Below, in pieces: positions 36,258 through 46,431 of a stretch of DNA of 64,000 bases. Position 1 is the first letter of the stretch, and every line of letters starts with the position of its first letter. Both the position numbers and the translations under genes were made by a program. The notes under the pieces were generated by a model. That model searched no databases, was not told where the DNA came from, and saw only the letters and a program-made list of their open reading frames with translations. The stretch comes from Pyricularia pennisetigena (taxonomy: Eukaryota; Ascomycota; Sordariomycetes; Magnaporthales; Pyriculariaceae). The DNA is taken from positions 3,560,985 to 3,624,984 of the forward strand of contig NW_021940918.1 of the NCBI RefSeq assembly GCF_004337985.1. The letters run 5' to 3'.

Positions 36258-38012
36258 TCATTCTCCGCTAGCGCGGGCTGCGGTTATGACACGGGAAGCG
36301 GCAGCCATTTCTGCTCGCTGTTGGGTTGGAGTTTCTCCTGCCTCATGGTATCGATTATTGAGATCGACAAGGCTGTCCTCGGTGAGGTCCTCGTACAGGA
36401 CCCCGAGGTTTGTGCCCGTGTTCTCAACGACGAATTTGTCTAGAACCCCTAGAGAAGCTGAGGCCATGCCTGGCTCGAGGAGATTGCCAACCGAACTGGC
36501 GAAACCTCGCAGGTCCAGGTCACCTTTGACCCGGTTAAGCTCAGCTTCAAGCTCCTGTGACCTCGAAACAAACATCTGGTCTTTCTTACGCAAAAGCGGG
36601 GGCATCGAGACGACAGGCGAGACGTCACGCATAAACCCTGTGATGACTACTTTATCACCGAGTGCTTGAGCCTCGCGGGTCTCCATCTTCGCCTCTTCAT
36701 CGAGATGACTAACGTGCAGTGCGCTCGGTTTAACTACACAGTCCACGGCCTTTGGTGCAGTACTTCCCGCCTAGCAAAGACGTAGTAAACAGTGAAGCTG
36801 GGGATCTGGACGAAAGAACTCTTTGGGGTCGCCCTTCATATTGACGCGCTTATTTCCTTGTTTGTCGTATCCTAGGGAAACGCGTTTGAACTGTTTGGCA
36901 CCACTGGCTGTCTGGATAGCGTGCTTAAGGCCGGCCTGTGTACGAACGAACACCAGATGACAGATGTTGTAGAGTTCCTGAAGCAAGATGGGCCGATGGA
37001 CTTTGTCACCGTACTCCTTCTCCAGGAGCGCCAGTAAACAGTCTACGTACTTCGAAATGGCGGCGGTCCGGACTGCATCGTGGACGGCATCGTGGACGGC
37101 ATCGAAAAACGAAATGCTGATGTATTTGTCTGTATCGGCCGGCAAGCGGCGGCTCTTTTCGTCTGGAGCTAGCCCTGGGTGGCTGAAGAACCGCAGGTTC
37201 ACTGCGTGGGCCAACACAACTGGGGCTGATGATAAGAGAGACTGATACTCCCGGAATGCACCCTTCTGGGCCTGGGCGCTGGCTACCAGATCTTCAAGGG
37301 AGAGTTTGGCCGGTGGCTGCGAGATTGCAAGCTTAGAGAAGGTATCCGCAGCTGACTGGGCCTGCTTGTCTGGCAACTGCTTTCTGTCCCTGGTCTTCGA
37401 TCCTTGGTCCAATATATCTTCGACAAGAATATTGAGGACCTGCAGGATTGTAATTTGACGCATGAGAACCAGCTCGCCGTAGTCTTGACAGATGAGCATG
37501 CCAGCGTCGATGGCTTTCTTCAGCCCAACCAGAACTTCAGCTTTGTGGCTTGGTTCTACTTTCATGGTCCAGCCGTACTTTTCTTCGTCCCGGAAGACCG
37601 AGTATCAGTTTTTAAAAGCATGCCCCTGTGCGCGCTGCATGTTTCTGGTGCGCATGTTGTTGCCGATGACCCATTGATCGCCAGCTGAACCGTCTAGACC
37701 CCTGAAGAACTGATCTTAGACGGACGAAGTGGCGCAGTGCTTGAGCATGTCTAGTAAATAGTAAGGGCCACTTGCAGCAAGGTCTCCAAGGCTCATTTCA
37801 GGAGCAATAAGATAGCTATCGCTAACACTCCGATCCAATGCATGTTTCAGATATCCTCTAGTAGCGAAAGTAGACTTGAAGCACCTAACTCGCTGGTGCT
37901 GATCGAATGAGCGCCAAATATCATGTATCCGGGCCGAGTGTCGTCGATACTTTCTAGCCAGATCCGCCTGGAGCTCTTTGGCCAACTGATCGTTCCCGTC
38001 CTGCGATTCCAT
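36258..38012 (-). pseudogene. Broken single-exon gene, uncharacterised fungal protein, three in-frame stops
   Basis: One reading frame of 585 codons runs from ATG 38012 (MESQDGNDQLAKELQADLARKYRR) to TGA at 36258 with no frameshift. It is cut by TAA (37716-37718), TGA (37605-37607) and TAG (36771-36773). Sequence on both sides of each stop reads as protein (KHCATSSV*DQFFRGLDGSAGD; GHAFKN*YSVFRDEEKYGW; LHCLLRLC*AGSTAPKAVD). No plausible intron removes them. All three are one transition away from sense codons (CAA/CAG or TGG), as RIP or simple decay would give. A 12-bp unit is duplicated at 37075-37104 (FDAVHDAVHDAVRT). The composition resembles a conserved fungal family of unknown function, recalled from memory only. 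I call it a pseudogene rather than three short genes. Confidence 0.8.
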
Positions 38013-38567
38013 TTTCAGTATTCAGCGCGGATTTGATGGGGATTGTGAGGGTTGCACCGAGAGAGGTTGCCGAGCAAGAAGTGGTGGGATGGGATAATGG
38101 TGGGAAGGGGGTTTCAAGAGTCTGTTGGGCGCGAACGGCTCAGCTGAATTTAAAAAGCAAACAAAAAAAAATATCAAGAGCTGTTCCCACCCCTCAAGCA
38201 TCATGTATAATGTAGCCATATAGAATCATAAAGCCTACCTCTTCAATCATATCTGCCCAAAGTGGCGGTGTCACTCAGACCGTCCTAACTTTGATAGCAG
38301 GACCTGTTTAAGTTATCATGACTGACAAAAATGGGAAGAGGTTAGTATCAATGCTTAAGGAATGTTCCATCACAAATATCCCCGAACATAGTACAATGAG
38401 GTTCATGCATGATTGTCCTCAAATATCTATTCACCGACAAGTCCTTATATGCTTTTGGGTTATAAAACTGAACAAACCGCCGCTGATGGGCTCAAACGCC
38501 GAACGCCTCCAAACCCGGAAAATGCGAGATCTCTCATGCGAGGGACAGGTCCCCTATAACATAAAAT
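38013..38567. other. Intergenic region between broken gene and BUD20
   Basis: The stretch contains the former promoter of the broken gene and the 3' flank of BUD20. Nothing else seen. Confidence 0.4.
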
Positions 38568-39046
38568 TCATGCCATATCCACATCTGCATCGCTTCTTGG
38601 CTGAGGACCCTTGTTGTCCGTCCTCAAACCGATAGCAGCCTCAGCCTCCTTTTGAGTATAAGGTTCCTCCTGGAGCTGCTTGACACTGTAGGTTCACAAC
38701 TGTCAGGACTGAGAACGCCATGTAGATGACGGAATGAGCAGACTAACCGTCGCTTGTGAGGCTTGCCCTTGCGGTGCTCTACAAGACTGTAGTCCGTCTC
38801 GAACCACTTGGCGCATTCGATACAGTAGTGCCTGCCGAGGCCGGGGAGGTCCTCTGATGCTTTGGTGTCTTTCCACTGAGCCAGATGCTTTGGTGATAGC
38901 AAGTCCGCCTTGATCTGGTCCACGTCCCTGTCAAGTGACTATCAGCATACTGTTTGAGAAACCTGAATGATTGGTGATCGAGACTTATATTCTTACCGTG
39001 TCTTCCTCCGCGTCTTCGTTATGGTTTTCTTGTTTGTCACACCCAT
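38568..39046 (-). CDS. bud20: Bud20/ZNF593-type C2H2 zinc-finger ribosome-export factor
   Basis: Small shuttling factor for pre-60S ribosome export. Model: complement(join(38568..38685,38748..38927,38997..39046)), 115 aa, closing exactly in frame. The basic N-terminus MGVTNKKTITKTRRKTRDVDQI is the family signature. The extended C2H2 finger is C52-x2-C55-x12-H68-x5-H74 (YCIECAKWFETDYSLVEHRKGKPHKRR), followed by VKQLQEEPYTQKEAEAA and a short acidic end (DADVDMA). Exon 1 is 50 nt. Yeast Bud20 and human ZNF593 share this layout and length. Secure despite its small size. Confidence 0.93.
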
Positions 39047-39280
39047 CTTGAGAGATTTCAGTTGAACAGATAAGGTGTATCAAGTCGATGGTAAGTACAG
39101 GGCTCTAGGCCAACCGCAAGGCTGAAGCAGGTGATGTCTAATCAGGCTGAGGTTTTCAGGAAAATCCCGTGACAGACTACAGCGTATTTGCACTTGCAAA
39201 TCTTGCTCAAGTGGATTGAGGCGCAATCGGTGATCAAAAGTGGATCTCGATATGCACTCGAGGTGAAAATTTTGGAGGGG

Positions 39281-39322
<42 letters not shown>

Positions 39323-41110
39323 GCGCAGCCACTTAGAGATGTGCCTGGAGGCAGGGTTAAGCTACTAATGGTAGGGCCCATTATAGGTTGAACATGTCGT
39401 TGCATGTGGGAGAACCTTGGAGAAAAGTAAAAGCACTCGTTTCGTCACGTACGGAGCAGAGTAATACTGCAATGCATGCAAGGATATGCAAAGAGTCTTC
39501 TCCAATCATGAAAACTTATCGCCAACAATTGCTGCATAAAACCTCAATTCGCCTCTGTCTTATATTGAGAAAAAAAAGTTTTTCTCTTGTTTACTTATAT
39601 CCTTGCCATACGGGTTACAGTCAAAATTTTGCCTTGAAACAAAAATGTGGGCCATAGCTTGATCTCCGTTCGCATTTTAGCTTATCTCCTCGTAACACCT
39701 ACTGACTCCGAGGCCCAGATGGGCTGGTCGGTCGCCGCCGAGGAGTTTGTGACCCGCCGTCGGCTGAACCAGACAAAAAAAAAAAAAAAAAAGGTCTGCA
39801 CAGCAACACTCGAATCAGGTCGTTGCAGGCTGGAACATTCACGTGAAGATTGAAAAGAACAGATTTGAAATTACCTACGCTGGCTTATGGAATAGTAATA
39901 GTATGCATTCCAGCAAGCGCAGTAAGCTTCCAGAAAGCTTCACAAAAGGAAGTGGCAGGTCTGCTGTTTGGTGTCTAGGACCTATAAGTGACCGTCTGAA
40001 CCCTGAAGCTCTGGTCGGGTTTAATATTGTTTGTCTATGATAAAATCGGGCCGGCGGCCTGGCCAGCTAGACCTGTTTGCGCACGGGTTGTGGATAGGTT
40101 CGATGCGGAGCGGGGCGGCGGAGACCCGAGGATTTGAGCTCGGTCTGCGAGGCTGGTTGCGTTGCTGTCTAGGGAGCTAGGGACGGCAAGTGTAGACATG
40201 TGGGTAAAAGAACCACGAATGTGGCAACGTCGAAGGATCACGAGAATTGACTGATGCACTCTAGAATTCGGTGCGATGCAAGAATGAAAAAGAATGGCAC
40301 ATGCTCAACATACTAGCCCGTATCTGTACAGAGTATACTGTAGGGACCTAGTCTAAAACTAGAAACTGGAGGGTTTAAACGCTCAGGCTTGGCATAAGAT
40401 GGAGGTCAACTCCAACGGGGGTGAGACCAGACCATGCATGACGCGCCCCGGACAGTGTCTGTGAGCTCAATTGACAGGGAAGGGAAGGAGATTAATTCTA
40501 CGGGTAGACGCTGTTCAGCAGCCACAGGACAGATTGATAGATGGCTGAATGCTTGATTCTACTGTGCAATGATGGACGGACGTGCGACGCGTGTTGGACT
40601 GTATGCAGGAAGGTGAGTGAGTGTACATGACATGACGTTGATCTAGAATCAACAGGAAATAATTATCCAGCCCTCATTGGCTTCGAAAAAAGATTCCAGG
40701 AGGCAGGGAATAACGGGCCAAGGCTAACAGTGTCTGCTGTGACGTCCGCGTTGCTTAATCCTTGCTAGGTCAGGAATAATCCCTTTTCTCTGATTCGTTG
40801 CGCAGTGCTCCTTATAACCGAATTCCCCAGACAGTGGGGGCGGGAGCTCCAAAATCTTAAGCCGCAGTGGCCGAGTAGTGTCTGGAACAAAAACCACGCT
40901 GGTCGCTACCTCTCGAGCAAATTCTGCTTTTGTTATCTTGTTTCCCATTCATTCACACACATTTGTCGGCCAGGTGCTCCTGACTGTTTTCCTTGGGCTC
41001 AAATAACCAGGAAGAGTTCAATTCCTCCTTTGGAAAACGCTTGTCTAATTAATTATATCTGATTTGTTCTTCTTCCATTTTGTCGGCAAGTAACGCCTCA
41101 CACGCCCAGC
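39047..41110. promoter_or_regulatory. Divergent BUD20/aconitase intergenic region
   Basis: 2.06 kb holding two promoters. Notable are a T39 tract (39283-39321), an A18 tract (39775-39792), and an inverted CCAAT box (ATTGG, 40676-40680) about 430 bp before the aconitase ATG. The CCAAT-binding complex with HapX controls aconitase in other ascomycetes, but one 5-bp match is weak evidence. No gene seen. Confidence 0.4.
39283..39321 (+). repeat. Homopolymer T39 tract
   Basis: Thirty-nine consecutive T, the same length as the tract at 19493-19531 but with unrelated flanks, about 240 bp upstream of the BUD20 start. Confidence 0.9.
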
Positions 41111-43706
41111 ATGCTGGCCCTTCGGAGAGCTGCCGCGGCATCGCCGCTGGCCCGCGTGAGCGCCGTGACACGTCGCCGCATGGCAACGGTCTCGGACAGC
41201 CCGCTTGACAGGAAGGTGAGTGATAGATTTTACAGCTCTCTCTCTCCCTGAGCTTGCAGTCTGGTTGAATTGTTTGTTCTTCAGGATTTTAACCCAAGGC
41301 GGATTCATTGGAGCTACCAACCCTGCCCCGTGTCCATTTCATCCCCTCAGTTGCTAATTCAATTCTTCATCAACCACAGGTCAGGCAAAACAACTGGGAG
41401 GAGAACAACTTCATCCCTTACAAGAAGCTGTCGGAGAACCTCGCCATTGTCCGCAGCCGTCTCAACCGTCCCCTTACATACGCCGAGAAGATTCTCTACT
41501 CGCACTTGGACAACCCGCACGAGCAGGACATCGAGCGTGGTGTTTCATACCTCAAGCTCCGCCCTGATCGTGTTGCTTGCCAAGATGCCACCGCACAAAT
41601 GGCCATCCTTCAGTTCATGTCGGCTGGCATGCCCTCCGTTGCGAACCCCACCACGGTTCACTGTGACCACTTGATTGAGGCCCAGGTTGGTGGCCCTAAG
41701 GATCTGGAGCGCGCCGTCAACATCAACAAGGAGGTCTACGACTTCCTTGCCTCTGCCTGCGCCAAGTACAACATCGGTTTCTGGAAGCCCGGATCTGGTA
41801 TCATTCACCAGATCATCCTCGAGAACTACGCTTTTCCCGGTGGTCTTCTCATCGGTACTGACTCGCACACTCCCAACGGTGGTGGTCTCGGTATGGCTGC
41901 CATTGGTGTTGGTGGTGCCGATGCCGTCGATGTTATGGCTGGTCTCCCCTGGGAGCTGAAGGCTCCCAAGTACATTGGTGTCCACCTGACTGGCCAGATG
42001 TCTGGCTGGACTTCGGCTAAGGACATCATTACCAAGCTTGCTGGTATCACGACCGTCAAGGGGTAAGTCACTACTAAAAAGCTTCTAGCCGTTCCTGGCG
42101 CGCCCAAGGCCAACGAAAACTAACAGAATCTCCTTGCAGTGGTACTGGTCACATTGTTGAGTACTATGGCCCTGGTGTCGACACCCTCTCCAGCACCGGT
42201 GCCGGAACCGTCTGCAACATGGGTGCTGAGATTGGTGCTACCACGTCTGTTTTCCGTTTCACGGAGCGCATGGCCGACTATCTGAAGGCCACCAAGCGTT
42301 CGGACATCGCCGACTACGCCCGCGCTTACGCCAAGGAGCTTCGCGAGGACGAGGGTGCCGAGTACGACCAGGTCATCGAGATCAACCTGTCCGAGCTTGA
42401 GCCTCACATCAACGGACCTTTCACGCCCGACTTGGCTACCCCCATCTCCAAGTTCAGCGAGGCTGTCAAGGCCAACGGCTGGCCCTCGGAGCTCAAGGTC
42501 GGTCTCATCGGCTCTTGCACCAACTCCTCTTACGAGGACATGTCTCGTGGTGCCTCCATTGCCCGTGACGCTCTCGACCACGGTCTCAAGTCCAAGACTG
42601 CCTTCACCATTACCCCCGGCTCGGAGCAGATTCGTGCTACCATTGCCCGCGATGGTCAGCTCAAGACCTTCGAGGAGTACGGCGGCATGGTCCTCGCCAA
42701 CGCCTGTGGCCCTTGCATTGGTCAGTGGGACCGCAAGGACGTCAAGAAGGGCGAGGCAAACTCGATTGTCTCTTCGTACAACCGTAACTTCACCGGACGT
42801 AACGATGGCAACCCTGCCACCCACTCCTTCGTTACTTCTCCCGACCTCGTTGTCGCCTTGACCGTCGCCGGCTCTCTGCACTTCAACCCCTTGACCGACA
42901 AGCTCAAGGACAAGGATGGCAACGAGTTCATGCTGAAGCCCCCGACCGGCGAGGCTCTTCCCGCTCGCGGCTACGATCCTGGTGAGAACACTTACCAGGC
43001 TCCCCCCAAGGATCGCGAGTCCGTCTCGGTCGCCGTCTCGCCTTCCTCGGACCGTCTCCAGGTCCTCTCTCCTTTCGAGCCTTGGGATGGCAAGGACGCC
43101 AAGGACCTCCCCATCCTCATCAAGGCCAAGGGCAAGACCACCACCGACCACATCAGCATGGCCGGCCCGTGGCTCAAGTACCGTGGACACCTGGACAACA
43201 TCTCCAACAACATGCTGATTGGTGCCATCAACGAGGCCAACGGCGAGGCCAACAAGGTCAAGAACCAACTCACTGGCGAGTTCGACGCTGTCCCCGCTGT
43301 AGCTCGTGACTACAAGAAGAACGGTATCAAGTGGGTTGTCGTCGGTGACTGGAACTACGGCGAGGGTTCGTCGCGTGAGCACGCCGCCCTTGAGCCCCGC
43401 CACCTTGGTGGCCTTGCCATCGTCACCCGCAGCTTCGCCCGTATCCACGAGACCAACCTGAAGAAGCAGGGTATGCTCCCGCTTACCTTTGTTGACCCTG
43501 CCGACTATGAGAAGATCAAGCCCGACGACAGGGTCGACATCAAGTGCACTGAGCTCGCTCCCGGCAAGAACATCACCATGACTGTTCACCCCAAGGACGG
43601 CAAGCCCTTCGACATCCCCTTGGCTCACACTTTCAATGAGGGCCAGATTGAGTGGTTCAAGAATGGAAGCGCATTGAACACGATGGCTAAGGCGAACAAG
43701 AACTGA
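41111..43706 (+). CDS. aco1: Aconitate hydratase, mitochondrial
   Basis: Fe-S enzyme interconverting citrate and isocitrate in the TCA cycle. Model: join(41111..41215,41380..42062,42140..43706), 784 aa, the family norm. The N-terminus [23 protein letters not shown] is a mitochondrial presequence. Cluster ligands C389 (GSCTNSS), C452 and C455 (ACGPCIG) show the canonical 63 and 3 residue spacing. Other signatures are [28 protein letters not shown], and [12 protein letters not shown] in the swivel domain. Exon 3 has strong codon bias, as in highly expressed fungal genes; the bias also creates a long open frame on the opposite strand. The intron 1 interval (164 bp) shows no extra exon. Secure. 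Confidence 0.97.
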
Positions 43707-44728
43707 TTTATGCGTTTGTACCGGGGTGTTTTTTTTTTTTTTTGTGGTCTGGCTTTTACTGGGCTTTTTTTTTATGTATAAAAGAAAACTGGCGCATTTT
43801 ACCCAATTTTACTTTGTTATGACTTTTCAATTCAAATACCCTTAAAAATATTCCAAACCTTCCGAACGAGATGAAGTAGTTCCCATTCGTGTGTGAATAA
43901 GGAATGTATTCAATCTAGAAAGTTCAAGTAAAGAACGTCCTTGGACCGGATGTGTTAGAAGTACTGTTGCCAAGCCTGGCCGGGGTCTCGTTTAGTAGTG
44001 GACTGCCGAACAATTGAGTCGGGACCCGCTGGTTCGTGGATAAGGAGAATTCCAAGGCCAGATAACATAGCAGAAGGATTGATCGCCTACCTACGCAACC
44101 TCACCTCTTAGCCAACCTTAGCTAGGTTTCCGAAACTGGAATACTAGTCCTATCGATATTGACAGCTGGTGACGCCCTCGACCTGGCTAATCTCGTTACA
44201 GCTGTTGCACTGCGTAACAACAGAATTATTCGTGACGGCAAGCGTTGCCACGTCGGCATTTCGACCAACACTCGCAGCCCAAAAGGTTTCGCCAAGTTCC
44301 AGTTCGCGTCGCCGAAGCCTCCGACAAAAAGCAATCCGTCGCAACAAGAGGATCGTCTCAAAAGGCCCCCGACACGGCGCGTCTGCTAGGAAAACCGATT
44401 GTCCAGAGTCTGTTCGAGTACCCTACACAAGGTCTCCTCCCCTCGCAACGCCTTCGAAGGAAGAAAATCAAGTAGAAAGCCCACCCAGTCCACCCAACAC
44501 AAAAAACGAGGCGACCTACCCAAGCGCAAAGGAGCAATCCGTAGTCCTTGCGTTCCGCCTGCATTTCACCTTCGAACCCGGAAGCCCCGAAATCCCTGCT
44601 CACCCTGGGTATCGACGCCGCTGTCCCGTTCCATAAGGCGGGGGTTCTCAGACTACCCGTCCTACCCTCTCTAGTCCGGGGGGAAGAAAACAAAAAAAGA
44701 GATATATACATATCGGTAGCCGACAGTC
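43707..44728. other. Aconitase 3' flank and RBD2 promoter
   Basis: 1.02 kb. A T15 tract (43729-43743) just after the aconitase stop may lie in its 3' UTR. Overlapping small frames at 44159-44640 look like chance; no gene recognised. Confidence 0.4.
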
Positions 44729-45908
44729 ATGGTTGGCTTCAGCACAGCGCGGGCCCGGTCGTACGCCTTCCGGCTCCCGCTGTTCACGAGACTTGCGGCG
44801 GTGATCATTGTCGCCGCCTGGGTCGTGGGCGTGCAGAGTGTTTGGGACCTCAGGGCGTGGGGTGCGCTCGTGCCGGATAAGCTCAACCTTGGGACGAGTA
44901 AGTGGTGACCTTTGCATAGTGTCCTTTTTGAGGACGGCTGACCAACTAGCAGGGTGAATGGTTGCTAGAAATGGGAACAAATCAAGGGTTTAGAATGCTG
45001 ACATGCAGGGTCTCAACCCCCGTTCAACAGTGTATCGCACGAACACATACCCATTCATACACGTGAACTTCTTTCATGCCCTCATGAACGTCATCGCAAT
45101 AGTGCCGCTACTGGAGAGGTTCGAGGCAGAATATGGGACGCTGACGTCGCTGGCGCTTTTCTTTGGCCGTGAGATACCACCTACCCTTTGCCGCTTTATA
45201 CGAGGTCCTTGGACTTGGATTAGTTCTCTCTGGTGCTAATTCAGATATTTGCTCCAACTGTGTAGCGTTCTCAACCATACCAGCAATCGCATATGTTCTG
45301 ATTGAGAGGGGGATACTACGGGCTAATAACACAGTAATGGGAGCAAGGTAAGAAGCGCACGGCACACACTTGTTTCTATGGCCGTGTCTATGTTAGAGCA
45401 TCAGGCTGATGCTTTTTTCATCTCAAAAAAAAAAAAAAAAAAAACAGCATATGGGTGTTTCTTCTCCTCGGAATGGAGGCCATTAGGACGTACAAGACGA
45501 ACCCTCACCTGGTCATCGCAACCCATCATGTGCCCACCTGGACTACGCCGCTGGCGTTGTGCCTAGTCGTCTCGGCGCTGGTCCCAAATACGACCCTGCT
45601 GGGACACTTGTGCGGGCTGGCCGTTGGTTACCTGAGTATGTAGCTCCTACGTACTCCCCACTGTTCCTGGCTTGCATTCACTAATCCTTTGACCAGGTGG
45701 CTTGGGGTACATCAAATTCTTGTCGCCGCCGGAGAAGATCCTGCGGTGGATCGAGACTAAGCTCAACCTCCTGGGCCGTCTCCCCCACTACGTCAGCATA
45801 GATCAGAAGACATACGGGAGGTTCGGAGTGCTGCCATCGGCGAGTCCGAATCCCGGAGCCAGCCCTGCGATAGGGCTGGTTGGGTCGACGCAGAGACTTG
45901 GAGTGTAA
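44729..45908 (+). CDS. rbd2: Rhomboid protein 2 (Rbd2), intramembrane serine protease
   Basis: Golgi/ER rhomboid; in fission yeast and aspergilli it is tied to SREBP processing. Model: join(44729..44897,45031..45168,45266..45347,45448..45635,45697..45908), 262 aa. Splicing regenerates GTMYRTNTYPFIHVNFFHALMN, FFGPFSTIPAIAYVLIERG and VMGAS|IWVFLLLGMEA. Catalytic residues are S130 in the GxS motif (its codon is split by intron 3) and H183 in LLGHLCG. Six hydrophobic segments are visible. The C-terminal signature GLGYIKFLSPPEKILRWIE...RLPHYVSIDQKTYGRFGVLPS is characteristic of fungal Rbd2. Intron 3 has A20 (45425-45444) directly before its CAG acceptor instead of a pyrimidine tract. Confidence 0.93.
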
Positions 45909-46431
45909 TGGAGGATCTGTAGTGAAAGAGAATGAAAAAGCAAGCTGTTGGAAAGTATCATTGTGTAATAATCATGGACTGATATCCTTTGATCTCAAAG
46001 GGAAGATTTTCTCAGTTGTGTGTATATACTTTTTTTAGTTTTATTTCTGCTTTGCGTTGCTTGGACCTTCAGCACCGTGAATGCCAAGGCCTGTCAACCT
46101 TGGCCTCGGGTCGTCCAATTGCAACACGTTATTAATTACAACGAGCATGAGTGAGGATCCAGCTTTCTAGGAAATATCGATCTATGATGTTTTTCTTTCA
46201 AATTGTGTAGTTTTGTCATAAATCATCAATTCACATATCTGCCTTCAGTAGCATCTGGGTTGGCGCAGAGGTCCTTGGACCCCTGATTTTATTTGTCAAA
46301 GCGGGGCTATGCCATCATCAATCTCCTAGCAGTCACCAAGACAGACACCTCTCTGCTTTCCGTAAAGGGTCGTCGGCGATAGGAGCTTGAGAATCAACCC
46401 AACACGCCCGAGTAGGCGTCGGGAATTTCCA
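45909..46431. other. RBD2-GAA1 intergenic region
   Basis: 523 bp with the RBD2 3' UTR and the GAA1 promoter. No tRNA or other gene recognised. Confidence 0.4.

Noticed and set aside
36771..37565. 264-codon frame as an independent gene
   Set aside because: It is the middle part of one 585-codon frame interrupted by stops; flanking sequence continues the same protein in phase.
42120..43628. 502-codon open frame antisense to aconitase exon 3
   Set aside because: It is an artefact of the strong codon bias of aconitase (C-ending codons avoid stops on the opposite strand). Composition is Val/Leu/Gly-rich and matches no family.
44159..44640. Overlapping open frames between aconitase and RBD2
   Set aside because: Several frames are open at once in a stop-poor stretch and none reads like a conserved protein.
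45003..45030. RBD2 exon 2 starting at the first CAG (45009)
   Set aside because: It breaks phase with exon 1; the acceptor at 45030 restores GTMYRTNTYPF.
46250..46330. tRNA-like TTGGCGCAGAGG box
   Set aside because: The D-arm-like motif lacks a matching B box and cloverleaf stems.
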